The notes under the pieces are model-generated. The model searched no databases. It worked only from the letters and a program-made list of their open reading frames with translations, and had not been told where the DNA came from. From the NCBI GenBank assembly GCA_900546265.1, contig URCA01000008.1, forward strand, positions 1 through 64,000: 64,000 bases of DNA, given 5' to 3'. Position numbers and translations under genes: made by a program. How positions within the stretch are numbered: the stretch's first letter is position 1; each line of letters opens with the position of its first letter. Source of the stretch: an uncultured Oscillospiraceae bacterium (GTDB lineage Bacteria; Bacillota; Clostridia; Oscillospirales; Acutalibacteraceae). Shown here piece by piece: positions 1-6,620 of the stretch.

Positions 1-208
1 AGTAGATCGACAAACGGCTCGGACGCTGCGGCGGGATCGAATTCCATGCGCCGAGGTATGTATCGTTGGCACATTCCTCCGCGTCCTCTTTGTTACGAAG
101 TATGTTATATGCAATCGTATGGCAGTAGCTCCCGTACTTTTCTGCGGTGGCGGCAATCGCGCTCTCGTTACGCGCCCAGTACAATTCTATGATCTCATGG
201 TCTCTCAT
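1..208 (-). CDS. RNA polymerase sigma-70 family factor, N-terminal part (runs off window)
   Basis: The minus strand opens with ATG at 208-206 behind an AGGGAGGG ribosome site. It reads 69 residues to the window edge, beginning MRDHEIIELYWARNESAIAA and continuing through KYGSYC, NILRNKEDAEEC and NDTYLGAWN. This is the region-2 pattern of small sigma-70 factors common on clostridial mobile elements; the NKEDAEECANDTYL stretch is the core-binding helix. Regions 3-4 lie outside the window. The role is inferred to be transcription of element or accessory genes. A possible -10 (TATAAT, minus strand, 310-305) lies about 100 bases upstream with a poor -35. Confidence 0.8.
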   Translation of the reverse strand, partial: MRDHEIIELYWARNESAIAATAEKYGSYCHTIAYNILRNKEDAEECANDTYLGAWNSIPPQRPSRLSIY

Positions 209-1108
209 TGCGCCCTCCCTTCTCTCTGCGTAAAGGCCTTTCACCTATATAGACAACAAAAATCGCCGTTCATTGCGTGGGCAGGAAATAACTTTTCCAA
301 ATTTATTATATCATGCGGGAGCGGCGATTTCTACCGACCTTAGACCAAGAATCACAGCATGGGCATTGAAAAAGCTAATGCAGTCAACACACATCTATCG
401 GGCATCTGGTGTTGTAGGTTATAAAAGGAAGAAATAAGCAGCTTACGACAAAGGCAGAGCTGAATTTCCAGAGCCGGATTTCGCCTGCCGCTCATTCCGT
501 CCCATCGGAAGCTTGTTGGGGAGTGCCTTCCCAAACCCTGCTTTACGCAAACGCTCCCGCGCCGCCACCATACGAAGATAGGTAGCAAGCAACAGCGGCG
601 GGTACGCCCCAAAACAGGGCGCACCCGACTACAACTCCGGTTGAAAATCCAACATCTACAATCGCCAGCATGTGTATGGACGGGCAGGCACAAGCTGTGC
701 CTGCCCGTCTTGTCCGCCCAAAAGCGCGGCGGGCGGCGGCAGTCAATGGCGCGAAGCGTTCATCTTGACCATTGACGGCTGGCGGCTGCTGCGCTACGAC
801 CCTTTCCAATCTGCAAGCCACAGAACAATTTCGGTAGCCGCTGCCCAAATTACGCTGTCAGCCGCTCCGTCCCGTGGTATTGACGTGCAGCCTCTCCGCT
901 GTTATAATAAAAGCACAATTTCAGATACAAGACATCATGCAGACGCAGACGGGCTGAAAGGCTTGACAGGCGGCTGCATTTTTATTTTCAGATAGGAAAA
1001 GGAAGGATGCGAAGGGAAAAGAGGCACAGACGGCAAAAGACGCTCAAGACGCCATTCCTCCGCCGCACGGGAGAAAGCTGCGGCAAAATACTTTTTCGGA
1101 GGTGCAAC
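209..1108. other. Non-coding or decayed stretch of mobile-element DNA
   Basis: I find no convincing gene here; the open frames of 60-113 codons on both strands lack family features or a good ribosome site. It holds a strong hairpin (14-bp arms 679-692 and 696-709) followed by TTGTCC, probably a terminator, and a promoter at 880-908. The neighbours at both ends look mobile-element derived, so this is probably part of the same element. Confidence 0.5.
880..908 (+). promoter_or_regulatory. Sigma-A promoter TTGACG-17-TATAAT
   Basis: TTGACG at 880-885 and TATAAT at 903-908 are separated by 17 bases. It points at the small ORF starting at 1109, leaving a leader of nearly 200 bases. Confidence 0.6.
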
Positions 1109-1303
1109 TTGAGCAGGCGGAAAAAGCTCACCAACAACAGCGGCATCCCGCAGCATGAGATCGAGAACATCGCCCGAATTCTGCTGCCGGACATCCTCGC
1201 CTTTTACGAGAGTGAGGAAGGGCAGCGGGAATTTGCCGAATGGAAGGCGGCGCAGGACGGGGCAAAAACGGACAAAGACAGCAACAGCGAGAATGTCGCC
1301 TGA
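1109..1303 (+). CDS. Small mobile-element protein, 64 aa, function unknown
   Basis: A TTG start is chosen because GGAGGT sits at 1098-1103, just ahead of it; the open frame also extends upstream to an ATG at 1007 with no ribosome site. The product is charged. It has an amphipathic middle (HEIENIARILLPDILAFYES) and the motif EEGQREFAEWKA, then a polar tail. From memory, short proteins of this pattern sit next to site-specific recombinase genes in clostridial integrative elements. No recombinase is intact here, so it is probably a left-over element gene. Its function is not known to me. Confidence 0.55.
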   Translation: MSRRKKLTNNSGIPQHEIENIARILLPDILAFYESEEGQREFAEWKAAQDGAKTDKDSNSENVA

Positions 1304-1357
1304 CGATAGAGATAAGACAAATCCAAGGGGTATATGCTCCTAAAACAGCATGGCAAA

Positions 1358-1384
1358 GGGGATGGCAGACCGCCATCCCCTTTT
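1358..1384 (+). terminator. Intrinsic terminator
   Basis: A 9-bp perfect stem GGGGATGGC/GCCATCCCC (1358-1366 with 1372-1380) is followed by TTTT. It closes the small ORF that ends at 1303. Confidence 0.75.
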
Positions 1385-1394
1385 GTGCGTTCGT

Positions 1395-1540
1395 TCAGTT
1401 TTCATAGGGCTTATACTCCGTGACGGCGTTCAGATACGCCTCTATATCTTTGGTTTTCTCGGCCCTCTGGGCTTGGATTCTGGACGCTTTACCACGCCGT
1501 TTCTGAAATGCGTATCCTCGAACTTCTCGAAGAAAACAAA
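1395..1540 (-). pseudogene. Possible C-terminal remnant of an element protein
   Basis: On the minus strand an open frame without a start ends at a TGA at 1397-1395. It reads a basic, Arg/Gln-rich tail (QKRRGKASRIQAQRAEKTK, then DIEAYLNAVTEYKPYEN). It stops beside the tRNA-Leu terminator, as expected for an element gene cut at an integration border. The family is not recognised, and chance cannot be excluded. Confidence 0.25.
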
Positions 1541-1584
1541 TAATCCGAACCCATCTCCGATTAAGAAGATTTGGTTCGGATTAT
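1540..1584 (-). terminator. Terminator of tRNA-Leu(TAG)
   Basis: Perfect 12-bp arms ATAATCCGAACC/GGTTCGGATTAT (1540-1551 and 1573-1584) enclose 21 bases. Read on the minus strand, ATTTGTTTTC follows. It lies directly downstream of the tRNA. Confidence 0.6.
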
Positions 1585-1591
1585 ATTGGTT

Positions 1592-1676
<85 letters not shown>

Positions 1677-1689
1677 ATAATCCTGGAAC

Positions 1690-1718
1690 AGTATACCACA
1701 ATTTCTCCCGCCGCGCAA
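1690..1718 (-). promoter_or_regulatory. Promoter of tRNA-Leu(TAG)
   Basis: On the minus strand TTGCGC (1718-1713), 17 bases, then TATACT (1695-1690), 14 bases before the tRNA 5' end. Confidence 0.7.
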
Positions 1719-1782
1719 GATGCTTTACCGCCGCGTGGGTGTTTCGATATCCCGGCATGGAAACGCGCCTTCTCCCCAAAAG

Positions 1783-1811
1783 TTGCAACGTTCGCCGGTT
1801 TATGGTATACT
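1783..1811 (+). promoter_or_regulatory. Promoter of the SGNH hydrolase gene
   Basis: TTGCAA (1783-1788), 17-base spacer, TATACT (1806-1811). The start codon of the next gene is at 1878. Confidence 0.65.
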
Positions 1812-1877
1812 GCACCCCGGGCGGACTTTTCGCCGCCCCTTACTAAACTGCTAGGCATTCAAAGGATGTGACGCGCT

Positions 1878-2768
1878 TTGTCCTCCACCTCCCGACGAAC
1901 CGGGCGGCATGGTAAGCCCTCCGCCGCCTGGAGAACGATTAGCCTGCTGCTGGTCATCGTCCTGGCGGGCGGCGGCTCCCTGTTCGCCATATATCTTGGC
2001 CTGCAAAGGCAGATCCCCACTATCAGCCCAATGGCGGAGGGACTTTCCTCGTCCGCGGCCTCCGGCGGCGCCTCCCCCTCGTCCGCGTCGACCACCGTCT
2101 CCGTGTCCACGGGTTCCTCGAGCCCCGCCAAAACCACGACGCCCCCCTCCTCCACGCTGCTTGCAAAGACCGCGGATGCCGGGGACGCTTACACGCAAAA
2201 AATCCTGTTTCTGGGCGATTCCCGCATCAACGGCATGCTGTACAGCCGTCAGATCTCTTCCGCCAACACCTTTGCGGAAAACGGACTGAGCCACAGCGTC
2301 GCCTTGAACAAAGCGATCATCGACCTGGGCACAGGCAAGCTGCTGACGATTCCCCAGGCGGTGGGCATCCGAAAGCCCGACATCATGCTCGTGGCCTTCG
2401 GCATCAACGGGGTGGCCTATATGGGGAAAACCGGCTTTATGAAAAGCTACGAGGAATTCATCGACGCCCTGCTCGCACAGTCGCCGGACAGCCGGCTGAT
2501 TATCCAGTCCATCCTGCCGGTCTCGAAAGCGTACGCCCAGAAGGATCCCCGCATGGCCAACGATACCATCGACTGGTACAACCAGCAGCTGCTTAAGCTG
2601 GCGGAAGAGAAAAACCTGTACTATCTCGACACGGCACAGGCTCTCAAGGGCGCGGACAACAATCTGGATCCCCGTTTTGACAAAGGGGACGGCCTGCATT
2701 TCAACGCCGCCGCCGGCGAAGCAATCCTCACGTATATCCGCACCCATGCCCTCCCCGATTGGGAATAA
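1878..2768 (+). CDS. Membrane-anchored SGNH/GDSL-like hydrolase
   Basis: 296 aa from a TTG start; AAAGGATG lies about 10 bases upstream and no better ATG exists. Residues 1-20 are basic, 21-42 form one membrane segment, and about 43-95 are a Ser/Ala/Thr-rich linker, so the catalytic part should lie outside the membrane. The SGNH fold shows block I as LFLGDSRING (nucleophile Ser), block III as VAFGINGVAY, where the usual GxND is GxNG, and block V as GDGLHFNAAAGEA with the catalytic Asp/His. Such enzymes usually remove acetyl groups from wall polymers or glycans; the substrate here is unknown. It has its own promoter and no operon partner. Confidence 0.75.
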   Translation: MSSTSRRTGRHGKPSAAWRTISLLLVIVLAGGGSLFAIYLGLQRQIPTISPMAEGLSSSAASGGASPSSASTTVSVSTGSSSPAKTTTPPSSTLLAKTADAGDAYTQKILFLGDSRINGMLYSRQISSANTFAENGLSHSVALNKAIIDLGTGKLLTIPQAVGIRKPDIMLVAFGINGVAYMGKTGFMKSYEEFIDALLAQSPDSRLIIQSILPVSKAYAQKDPRMANDTIDWYNQQLLKLAEEKNLYYLDTAQALKGADNNLDPRFDKGDGLHFNAAAGEAILTYIRTHALPDWE

Positions 2769-2780
2769 TCCCCTCGATAA

Positions 2781-2911
2781 CAAAAAGGCTGTGGAGAATG
2801 CGGCATAGACTTAACGGAGAATCGGAAGTGCGGTGTGCCGCATTCCAGAAATCGAAGCTGTCGCTCCGATTTCTCCAAAAAGGCTATGACCGTAATTCCA
2901 CAGCCTTTTTG
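2781..2911. repeat. 131-bp branched palindrome (three-way junction)
   Basis: Perfect 15-bp outer arms, CAAAAAGGCTGTGGA (2781-2795) and its complement (2897-2911), enclose two inner hairpins. These are GAATGCGGCA/TGCCGCATTC (2796-2805 with 2836-2845) and AGAAATCG/CGATTTCT (2847-2854 with 2867-2874). It follows the stop of the SGNH gene and the outer right arm ends in TTTTTG, so it may double as a terminator. The geometry resembles non-autonomous palindromic repeat elements; no second copy lies in this window. Confidence 0.6.
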
Positions 2912-2943
2912 TATACGGTTTACCCAGAGGGCGGTATAATACA

Positions 2944-2979
2944 ATAACCTCCTCTGCACAACACGGCAGAGGAGGTTAT
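2944..2979 (-). terminator. Strong hairpin at the left end of the putative long RNA
   Basis: Perfect 14-bp arms ATAACCTCCTCTGC/GCAGAGGAGGTTAT (2944-2957 and 2966-2979) with an 8-base loop. The tract after it on the minus strand is T-rich (TGTATTATAC) but not a clean U-run. It is the best candidate 3' end for the leftward transcript starting near 4064. Confidence 0.45.
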
Positions 2980-3151
2980 CGAAATGGTGTGATCATGATC
3001 CTCCTTTGTAAGAAGCAGCTCGGACACGTCCAGTCATTTGCCGACGCATCCGTTCGGCGCCCCCGCCGACCAAAGAACGGCATTCTTCGGATATGCCCGT
3101 TCTCAAGAAGCGTACTCCCCTGTCTTTACGGGATACGCTGCCATTTTACAC

Positions 3152-4000
3152 CATGGGACTCACCTTTTCCAGTTTTTTAGGATTTCTCAACCTCAAAGGG
3201 TTGGATTTCTTAATCCATGGGACTCACCTTTTCCCGCGGGATGGCCCCGCGTGAAATATGCCGGCAGTCGGTTCTATGCGAAGTTTGCTCCTTGCGGAAG
3301 CGTTTAGCCCATGGGACTCACCTTTCTTATGCAGTTTTCGGCGGGCACCCGTTCCGGTCCCCCCGCGTGACATCCACGGCTGACAAACTCGCTATAGGGC
3401 ATCGCCTAGGCATGGTTCCAAGTGACATGTTGTTTAAGGCATTGGACTCACCTTTTTGACTTTCCCTTATGCCGCTTCCTCGGCATCAAACATCTGGAAT
3501 CAAGGTTTCGAATCCCGTTCTGGAAAGAGTATTTCATAGCCTGCCACGATACGGAGGTTTTGCCTCCCGGGAAGATTGGTCACGCTATTTTATATGAAGA
3601 AATCATTGGTATCGGCCTTTCCCTCCGGGAAAGCCAGTCAGGACCTTGCGCATATTTACTTGTACGATGGGGATACTTTAGTCACCGGCCCTGGTGGAAC
3701 ACGCTCCGCAACACTGGAACGCGGGCCGTCATCCTCTCATCGCTGGCGCTTTTCGCGCCGGAACACCGAACGTCGCCAAGAGGTATTTTTGATACACCGA
3801 TTGATTTGGATGGAGATGCTGCAAAACGCGGCAGGCTGCAAGTATGGATTTTGCTTGCCTGTTTGCCGGAATGCGCATGCTTTCCTTCCCGGTATGGCCT
3901 CTATGCAGGGTCGATCCGCTGTTCCGCCTGCTGCGGGTTCCGCCCCGCGCAGGCAATCTGCTGTGCTTCTGAATCGCTGTGCATGGGACTCACCCCTTTC
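3152..4000 (-). repeat. Five copies of AAAGGTGAGTCCCATG, irregularly spaced
   Basis: The 13-base core GGTGAGTCCCATG (minus strand) is exact at 3994-3982, 3322-3310, 3228-3216 and 3164-3152, and has one change (C to A) at 3452-3440. Distances between copies are 64, 94, 130 and 542 bases, so this is not a CRISPR array. Each copy has the layout of a ribosome site (AGGTGA), a 4-5-base gap and ATG. The first reads 27 codons to a stop at 3901; the other four read Met-X-stop (X = Pro, Gly, Asp, Val). Confidence 0.8.
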
Positions 4001-4070
4001 TTTCGCCTTCACGATCAGGCTCAGGTTCCTCACCCTGTGAGGTTCTTCTCTGTTCCCTTTCGCTGATTGT

Positions 4071-4115
4071 AGTATAGCACTTCATTTGTGAATTGTCAAT
4101 ATATTATTTGTGAAT
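4071..4115 (-). promoter_or_regulatory. Near-consensus promoter with overlapping direct repeats
   Basis: On the minus strand TTGACA (4099-4094), 17 bases, TATACT (4076-4071). On the plus strand ATTTGTGAAT occurs at 4084-4093 and again at 4106-4115, a 22-base period. One copy lies in the spacer and one upstream of the -35, which looks like a two-site operator. Confidence 0.8.
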
Positions 4116-4167
4116 AAAAGATGAAAAGTGGAATTATTAACTTATTGAAAATTCCAATCTCCTACTC

Positions 4168-4196
4168 TTGACGAAACCCGGTTTACAGGGTAAAAT
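4168..4196 (+). promoter_or_regulatory. Promoter of the DUF1292 gene
   Basis: TTGACG (4168-4173), 17 bases, TAAAAT (4191-4196), about 90 bases ahead of the start codon at 4286. Confidence 0.7.
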
Positions 4197-4285
4197 GGTG
4201 GTAACGTCCTGCGGGCAAACCCGCCGGTACGTAAAATTGAACGAACGTGTCCCCCGGCGGGACCGCTGCGGATGGGAGAAAGACT

Positions 4286-4612
4286 ATGTCGGATGAATAC
4301 GGCGCGGATTTGGTAACCGTCCTGGACGACGAAGGAAACGAGCACCAGTTCGAACTGCTGGACGCCATCGAGACGGACGACGGGCGGTATGTGGCCCTTC
4401 TTCCCGTCTATGACGATGCGGACGAATCCGTCAACGACGACGGCGAGCTGATTATTTTGGAAGTGGCGGAGGAAAACGGCGAGGATCTGCTGGTGCCCAT
4501 CGAAGACGACGCCGTGTTCGATGAGATCGCCGAAATCTTCGAGGAACGCCTGTCCGACCTGTACGAGGTCGAGGAACTGGAATCCCCGGCAGACGAGGAG
4601 CCTCTTAACTGA
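4286..4612 (+). CDS. DUF1292 family acidic protein
   Basis: 108 aa; the ATG at 4286 is preferred because GGGAGAAAG lies just upstream and the protein family begins here. The open frame also extends 13 codons upstream without a ribosome site. The product is very acidic (DDEGNEHQFELLDAIETDD, YVALLPVYDD, EEDLLVPIED-like segments) and matches the small DUF1292 proteins of Firmicutes, often found near ruvX/yrzL. No enzymatic motif is seen, and the role of the family is not established. Confidence 0.85.
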   Translation: MSDEYGADLVTVLDDEGNEHQFELLDAIETDDGRYVALLPVYDDADESVNDDGELIILEVAEENGEDLLVPIEDDAVFDEIAEIFEERLSDLYEVEELESPADEEPLN

Positions 4613-4621
4613 TTCCATCGT

Positions 4622-4818
4622 CCGCCCTCCTGCTGTGTGCGCGGACTGCGGCTTTTTAACCCTACTACACTTGGACTTCGGGAGCCTAGCTCCGGGGCCG
4701 GATGACAGACCTCCCCGCTTCGGCGGGAAGAAGGGAGTCGGAACGTCCTGGGCGGCGCCCACCTGCTTGACTTATTAGTAGCAGGTTATGCAAGCCGCGA
4801 TACGGCACAGCGGGACTA
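4622..4818 (+). ncRNA. ssrS: 6S RNA (sigma-A RNA polymerase regulator)
   Basis: About 195 nt with the 6S architecture. The 5' arm CTGCTGTGTGCGCGG...TGCGGCTT pairs with the 3' arm AAGCCGCGATACGGCACAGCGG. An open central region follows (TTTTAACCCTACTACACTTGG opposite CACCTGCTTGACTTATTAG), and an apical set of hairpins includes CTCCCCGCTTCGGCGGG. A bidirectional terminator (4832-4867) closes it. 6S RNA mimics an open promoter and sequesters RNA polymerase in stationary phase. Ends are approximate and no separate promoter was located. Confidence 0.75.
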
Positions 4819-4831
4819 TATAAACAAACAG

Positions 4832-4867
4832 ACGCCCGGAGGTAATCTTACCTCCGGGCGTTTTTTC
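4832..4867. terminator. Bidirectional terminator between 6S RNA and ABC exporter
   Basis: The inverted repeat ACGCCCGGAGGTAA/TTACCTCCGGGCGT (4832-4861) has a T-run to the right and an A-run to the left, so it can end both convergent transcripts. Confidence 0.85.
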
Positions 4868-6620
4868 AGGCTTCTTCCCCCGCGAACTGGGAATTATACA
4901 GACTGGCGTAAAACCCGCCTTTTTCCAGCAGCTCGCCGTGGGTTCCCTGCTCCACCACGTCGCCCTTGTCCAGCACCAGGATGAGATCCGCATCCCTGAT
5001 GGTGGACAGCCGGTGGGCGATAATAAAGGCGGTTTTCCCCTCCCGCATCTTCCGGAAGGCCTTCTGAATCCGCATCTCGGTGAGAATATCCACCGAGCTG
5101 GTGGCCTCGTCCAGGATCAGCATGGGCGAATCCAGCAGCATGGCCCGCGCAATGGTCAGCAGCTGCTTCTGCCCCTGGGACAGGTTGCCCCCGTCCTCCG
5201 CGATTAGGGTGCCGTAGCCGTCGGGCAGCCGGCGGATGAAGCTGTGCGCATGGGCGGCCCTGGCCGCCGCTTCGATTTCCTCGTCGGTGGCGTCCGGCTT
5301 GCCATAGGCGATGTTTTCCCGGATGGTGCCGGCAAACAGCCAGGTGTCCTGCAGCACCATGCCGAAGCTGCGCCGCAGGCTGTCCCGGGTCACCCCGGTG
5401 ATATCCTGTCCTTCCACCTTGATGCGGCCATCGTCCACCTCATAGAACCGCATCAGCAGGTTGACCAGGGTGGTCTTTCCCGCCCCCGTGGGTCCCACGA
5501 TAGCCACCGTCATCCCCGGCTTCACCGTGAGGTTGAAATCGGTGATCAGCGGCCGTTCCGGCTGGTAGGCGAAGCGTACGTGCTCGAAAGCCACGGAGCC
5601 CTCCGCCGCCTCCAGCCGCGCCGCGTCGGCCGGCTCGGGCCGTTGCTCCTCCCCGTCCAGCACGGCGAACACCCGCCGGGCGGAGGCCATGGCCAGCTGC
5701 AGCTGCATGGTGATGGCCGTTATCTCATTGAAGGGCTTGGAAAACTGCGCCGTATAGGTCAAAAAGCTGGCTACCCCGCCGGGGGTCAGGGCGTTTTTCA
5801 GCACCGCCAGGATGCCGAACACCCCCACCAGCACGTAAGCCACATTGTTGACAAACCGGGTGGAGGGGTTGACCAGGGCGGAAGCGAACTGCGCCCGGTA
5901 TCCACATTGGTACAGCTCGGCGTTGATGGCGTCGAACCCGTCCACCGCCCGGTCCTCATAGCCGAAGGCCTTGACCGTCCTCTGCCCGCTTATCAGCTCC
6001 TCCGCGTAGCCGTTAAGCCGCCCCAGCGTGCGGCTCTGCTCCTTAAAACGGCGGCTGCCGTATTTGGTGATGGCAAAGCCCACCAGGAAGCAGAGCGGCG
6101 TGACGAACACCGCCACCAGCGTGACCATGGGATTGAGGGACAGCATGAACGCCAGGGACAGCAGCACCGTCATCACGCCGGACACCAGCTGGACGATCCC
6201 CTGGTTCAGCCCGTCGGAGATGGCATCGATGTCGTTGGTGAACCGGCTCATCATGTCGCCATGGGAATGGGTGTCGTAGTATTGCAGCGGCAGCCGCCCC
6301 AGCTTGCCGAACAAATCCACCCGCAGGGCCCGCACTGTCCGGTTGGCCACCAGATTGGCGCACAGGGCCGTCAGCCAGTTGAACAGGGAGCCGGCCAGGT
6401 ACAGCACGCCGATGACCGCCAGCGTTTTCAGCAGAGCGGCCAGATAGCCGCCCCCCGTCCCCGGCAGGATAAGGTCGATAGCCCGCCCAATCAGCTTGGG
6501 GGCCAGCAGCAGCGACGTGTTGCCGATGAGCGCGAACACAAACACGCCCGCCAGGGCCGCCTTGTGCCGCCCCACATAGCCGAGCAGGCGCCGCATGGTG
6601 CGCGGCTTGTCGGTTTTCAT
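4866..6620 (-). CDS. ABC exporter half-transporter, canonical ATPase site
   Basis: 584 aa: a six-helix exporter domain (about 1-320) and a nucleotide-binding domain. It has Walker A GPTGAGKT (376-383), Q-loop Gln424, an LSQGQ signature (490-494), Walker B LILDE (501-505) with catalytic Glu505, and switch His536. Its start overlaps the stop of the upstream half-transporter by ATGA, so the two are translationally coupled and probably form a heterodimeric exporter of the BmrCD/LmrCD type that extrudes drugs or peptides. The partner supplies the degenerate ATP site. Substrate is not predictable. Confidence 0.9.
   Translation of the reverse strand: MKTDKPRTMRRLLGYVGRHKAALAGVFVFALIGNTSLLLAPKLIGRAIDLILPGTGGGYLAALLKTLAVIGVLYLAGSLFNWLTALCANLVANRTVRALRVDLFGKLGRLPLQYYDTHSHGDMMSRFTNDIDAISDGLNQGIVQLVSGVMTVLLSLAFMLSLNPMVTLVAVFVTPLCFLVGFAITKYGSRRFKEQSRTLGRLNGYAEELISGQRTVKAFGYEDRAVDGFDAINAELYQCGYRAQFASALVNPSTRFVNNVAYVLVGVFGILAVLKNALTPGGVASFLTYTAQFSKPFNEITAITMQLQLAMASARRVFAVLDGEEQRPEPADAARLEAAEGSVAFEHVRFAYQPERPLITDFNLTVKPGMTVAIVGPTGAGKTTLVNLLMRFYEVDDGRIKVEGQDITGVTRDSLRRSFGMVLQDTWLFAGTIRENIAYGKPDATDEEIEAAARAAHAHSFIRRLPDGYGTLIAEDGGNLSQGQKQLLTIARAMLLDSPMLILDEATSSVDILTEMRIQKAFRKMREGKTAFIIAHRLSTIRDADLILVLDKGDVVEQGTHGELLEKGGFYASLYNSQFAGEEA

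Larger units (their letters stand above)
2944..4064 (-). ncRNA. Candidate long structured non-coding RNA with repeated SD-ATG-like motifs
   Basis: A near-perfect promoter (TTGACA-17-TATACT, 4099-4071) fires leftward into about 1.1 kb with no recognisable protein; the open frames here (75-214 codons) have no family features. The minus strand carries (A)AAGGTGAGTCC(C/A)ATG at five places: 4000-3982, 3456-3440, 3325-3310, 3231-3216 and 3167-3152. In the last four the ATG is followed by one codon and TAA. Many local hairpins lie between copies, for example AGAACGGGCAT/ATGCCGTTCT near 3065-3115. A strong hairpin at 2979-2944 may end the RNA. Length and lack of coding suit large ornate RNAs such as OLE, ROOL or GOLLD, but I cannot assign a family. 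Confidence 0.5.

Noticed and set aside
3152..3452. CRISPR-like array suggested by the repeated CATGGGACTCACC motif
   Set aside because: Spacing is irregular (64, 94, 130, 542 bases), repeats are only 13-16 bases and no cas gene is present.
3422..4066. 214-codon plus-strand ORF in the long-RNA region
   Set aside because: It has no ribosome site, odd amino-acid composition and opposes a consensus promoter; overlapping frames are equally long.
4071..4099. Reading the long-RNA promoter as the promoter of the DUF1292 gene
   Set aside because: It points left; the DUF1292 gene has its own rightward promoter at 4168-4196.
4622..4818. tmRNA or RNase P RNA instead of 6S
   Set aside because: No tRNA-like ends or tag frame, and no RNase P conserved core; the long closing stem and central bubble fit 6S.
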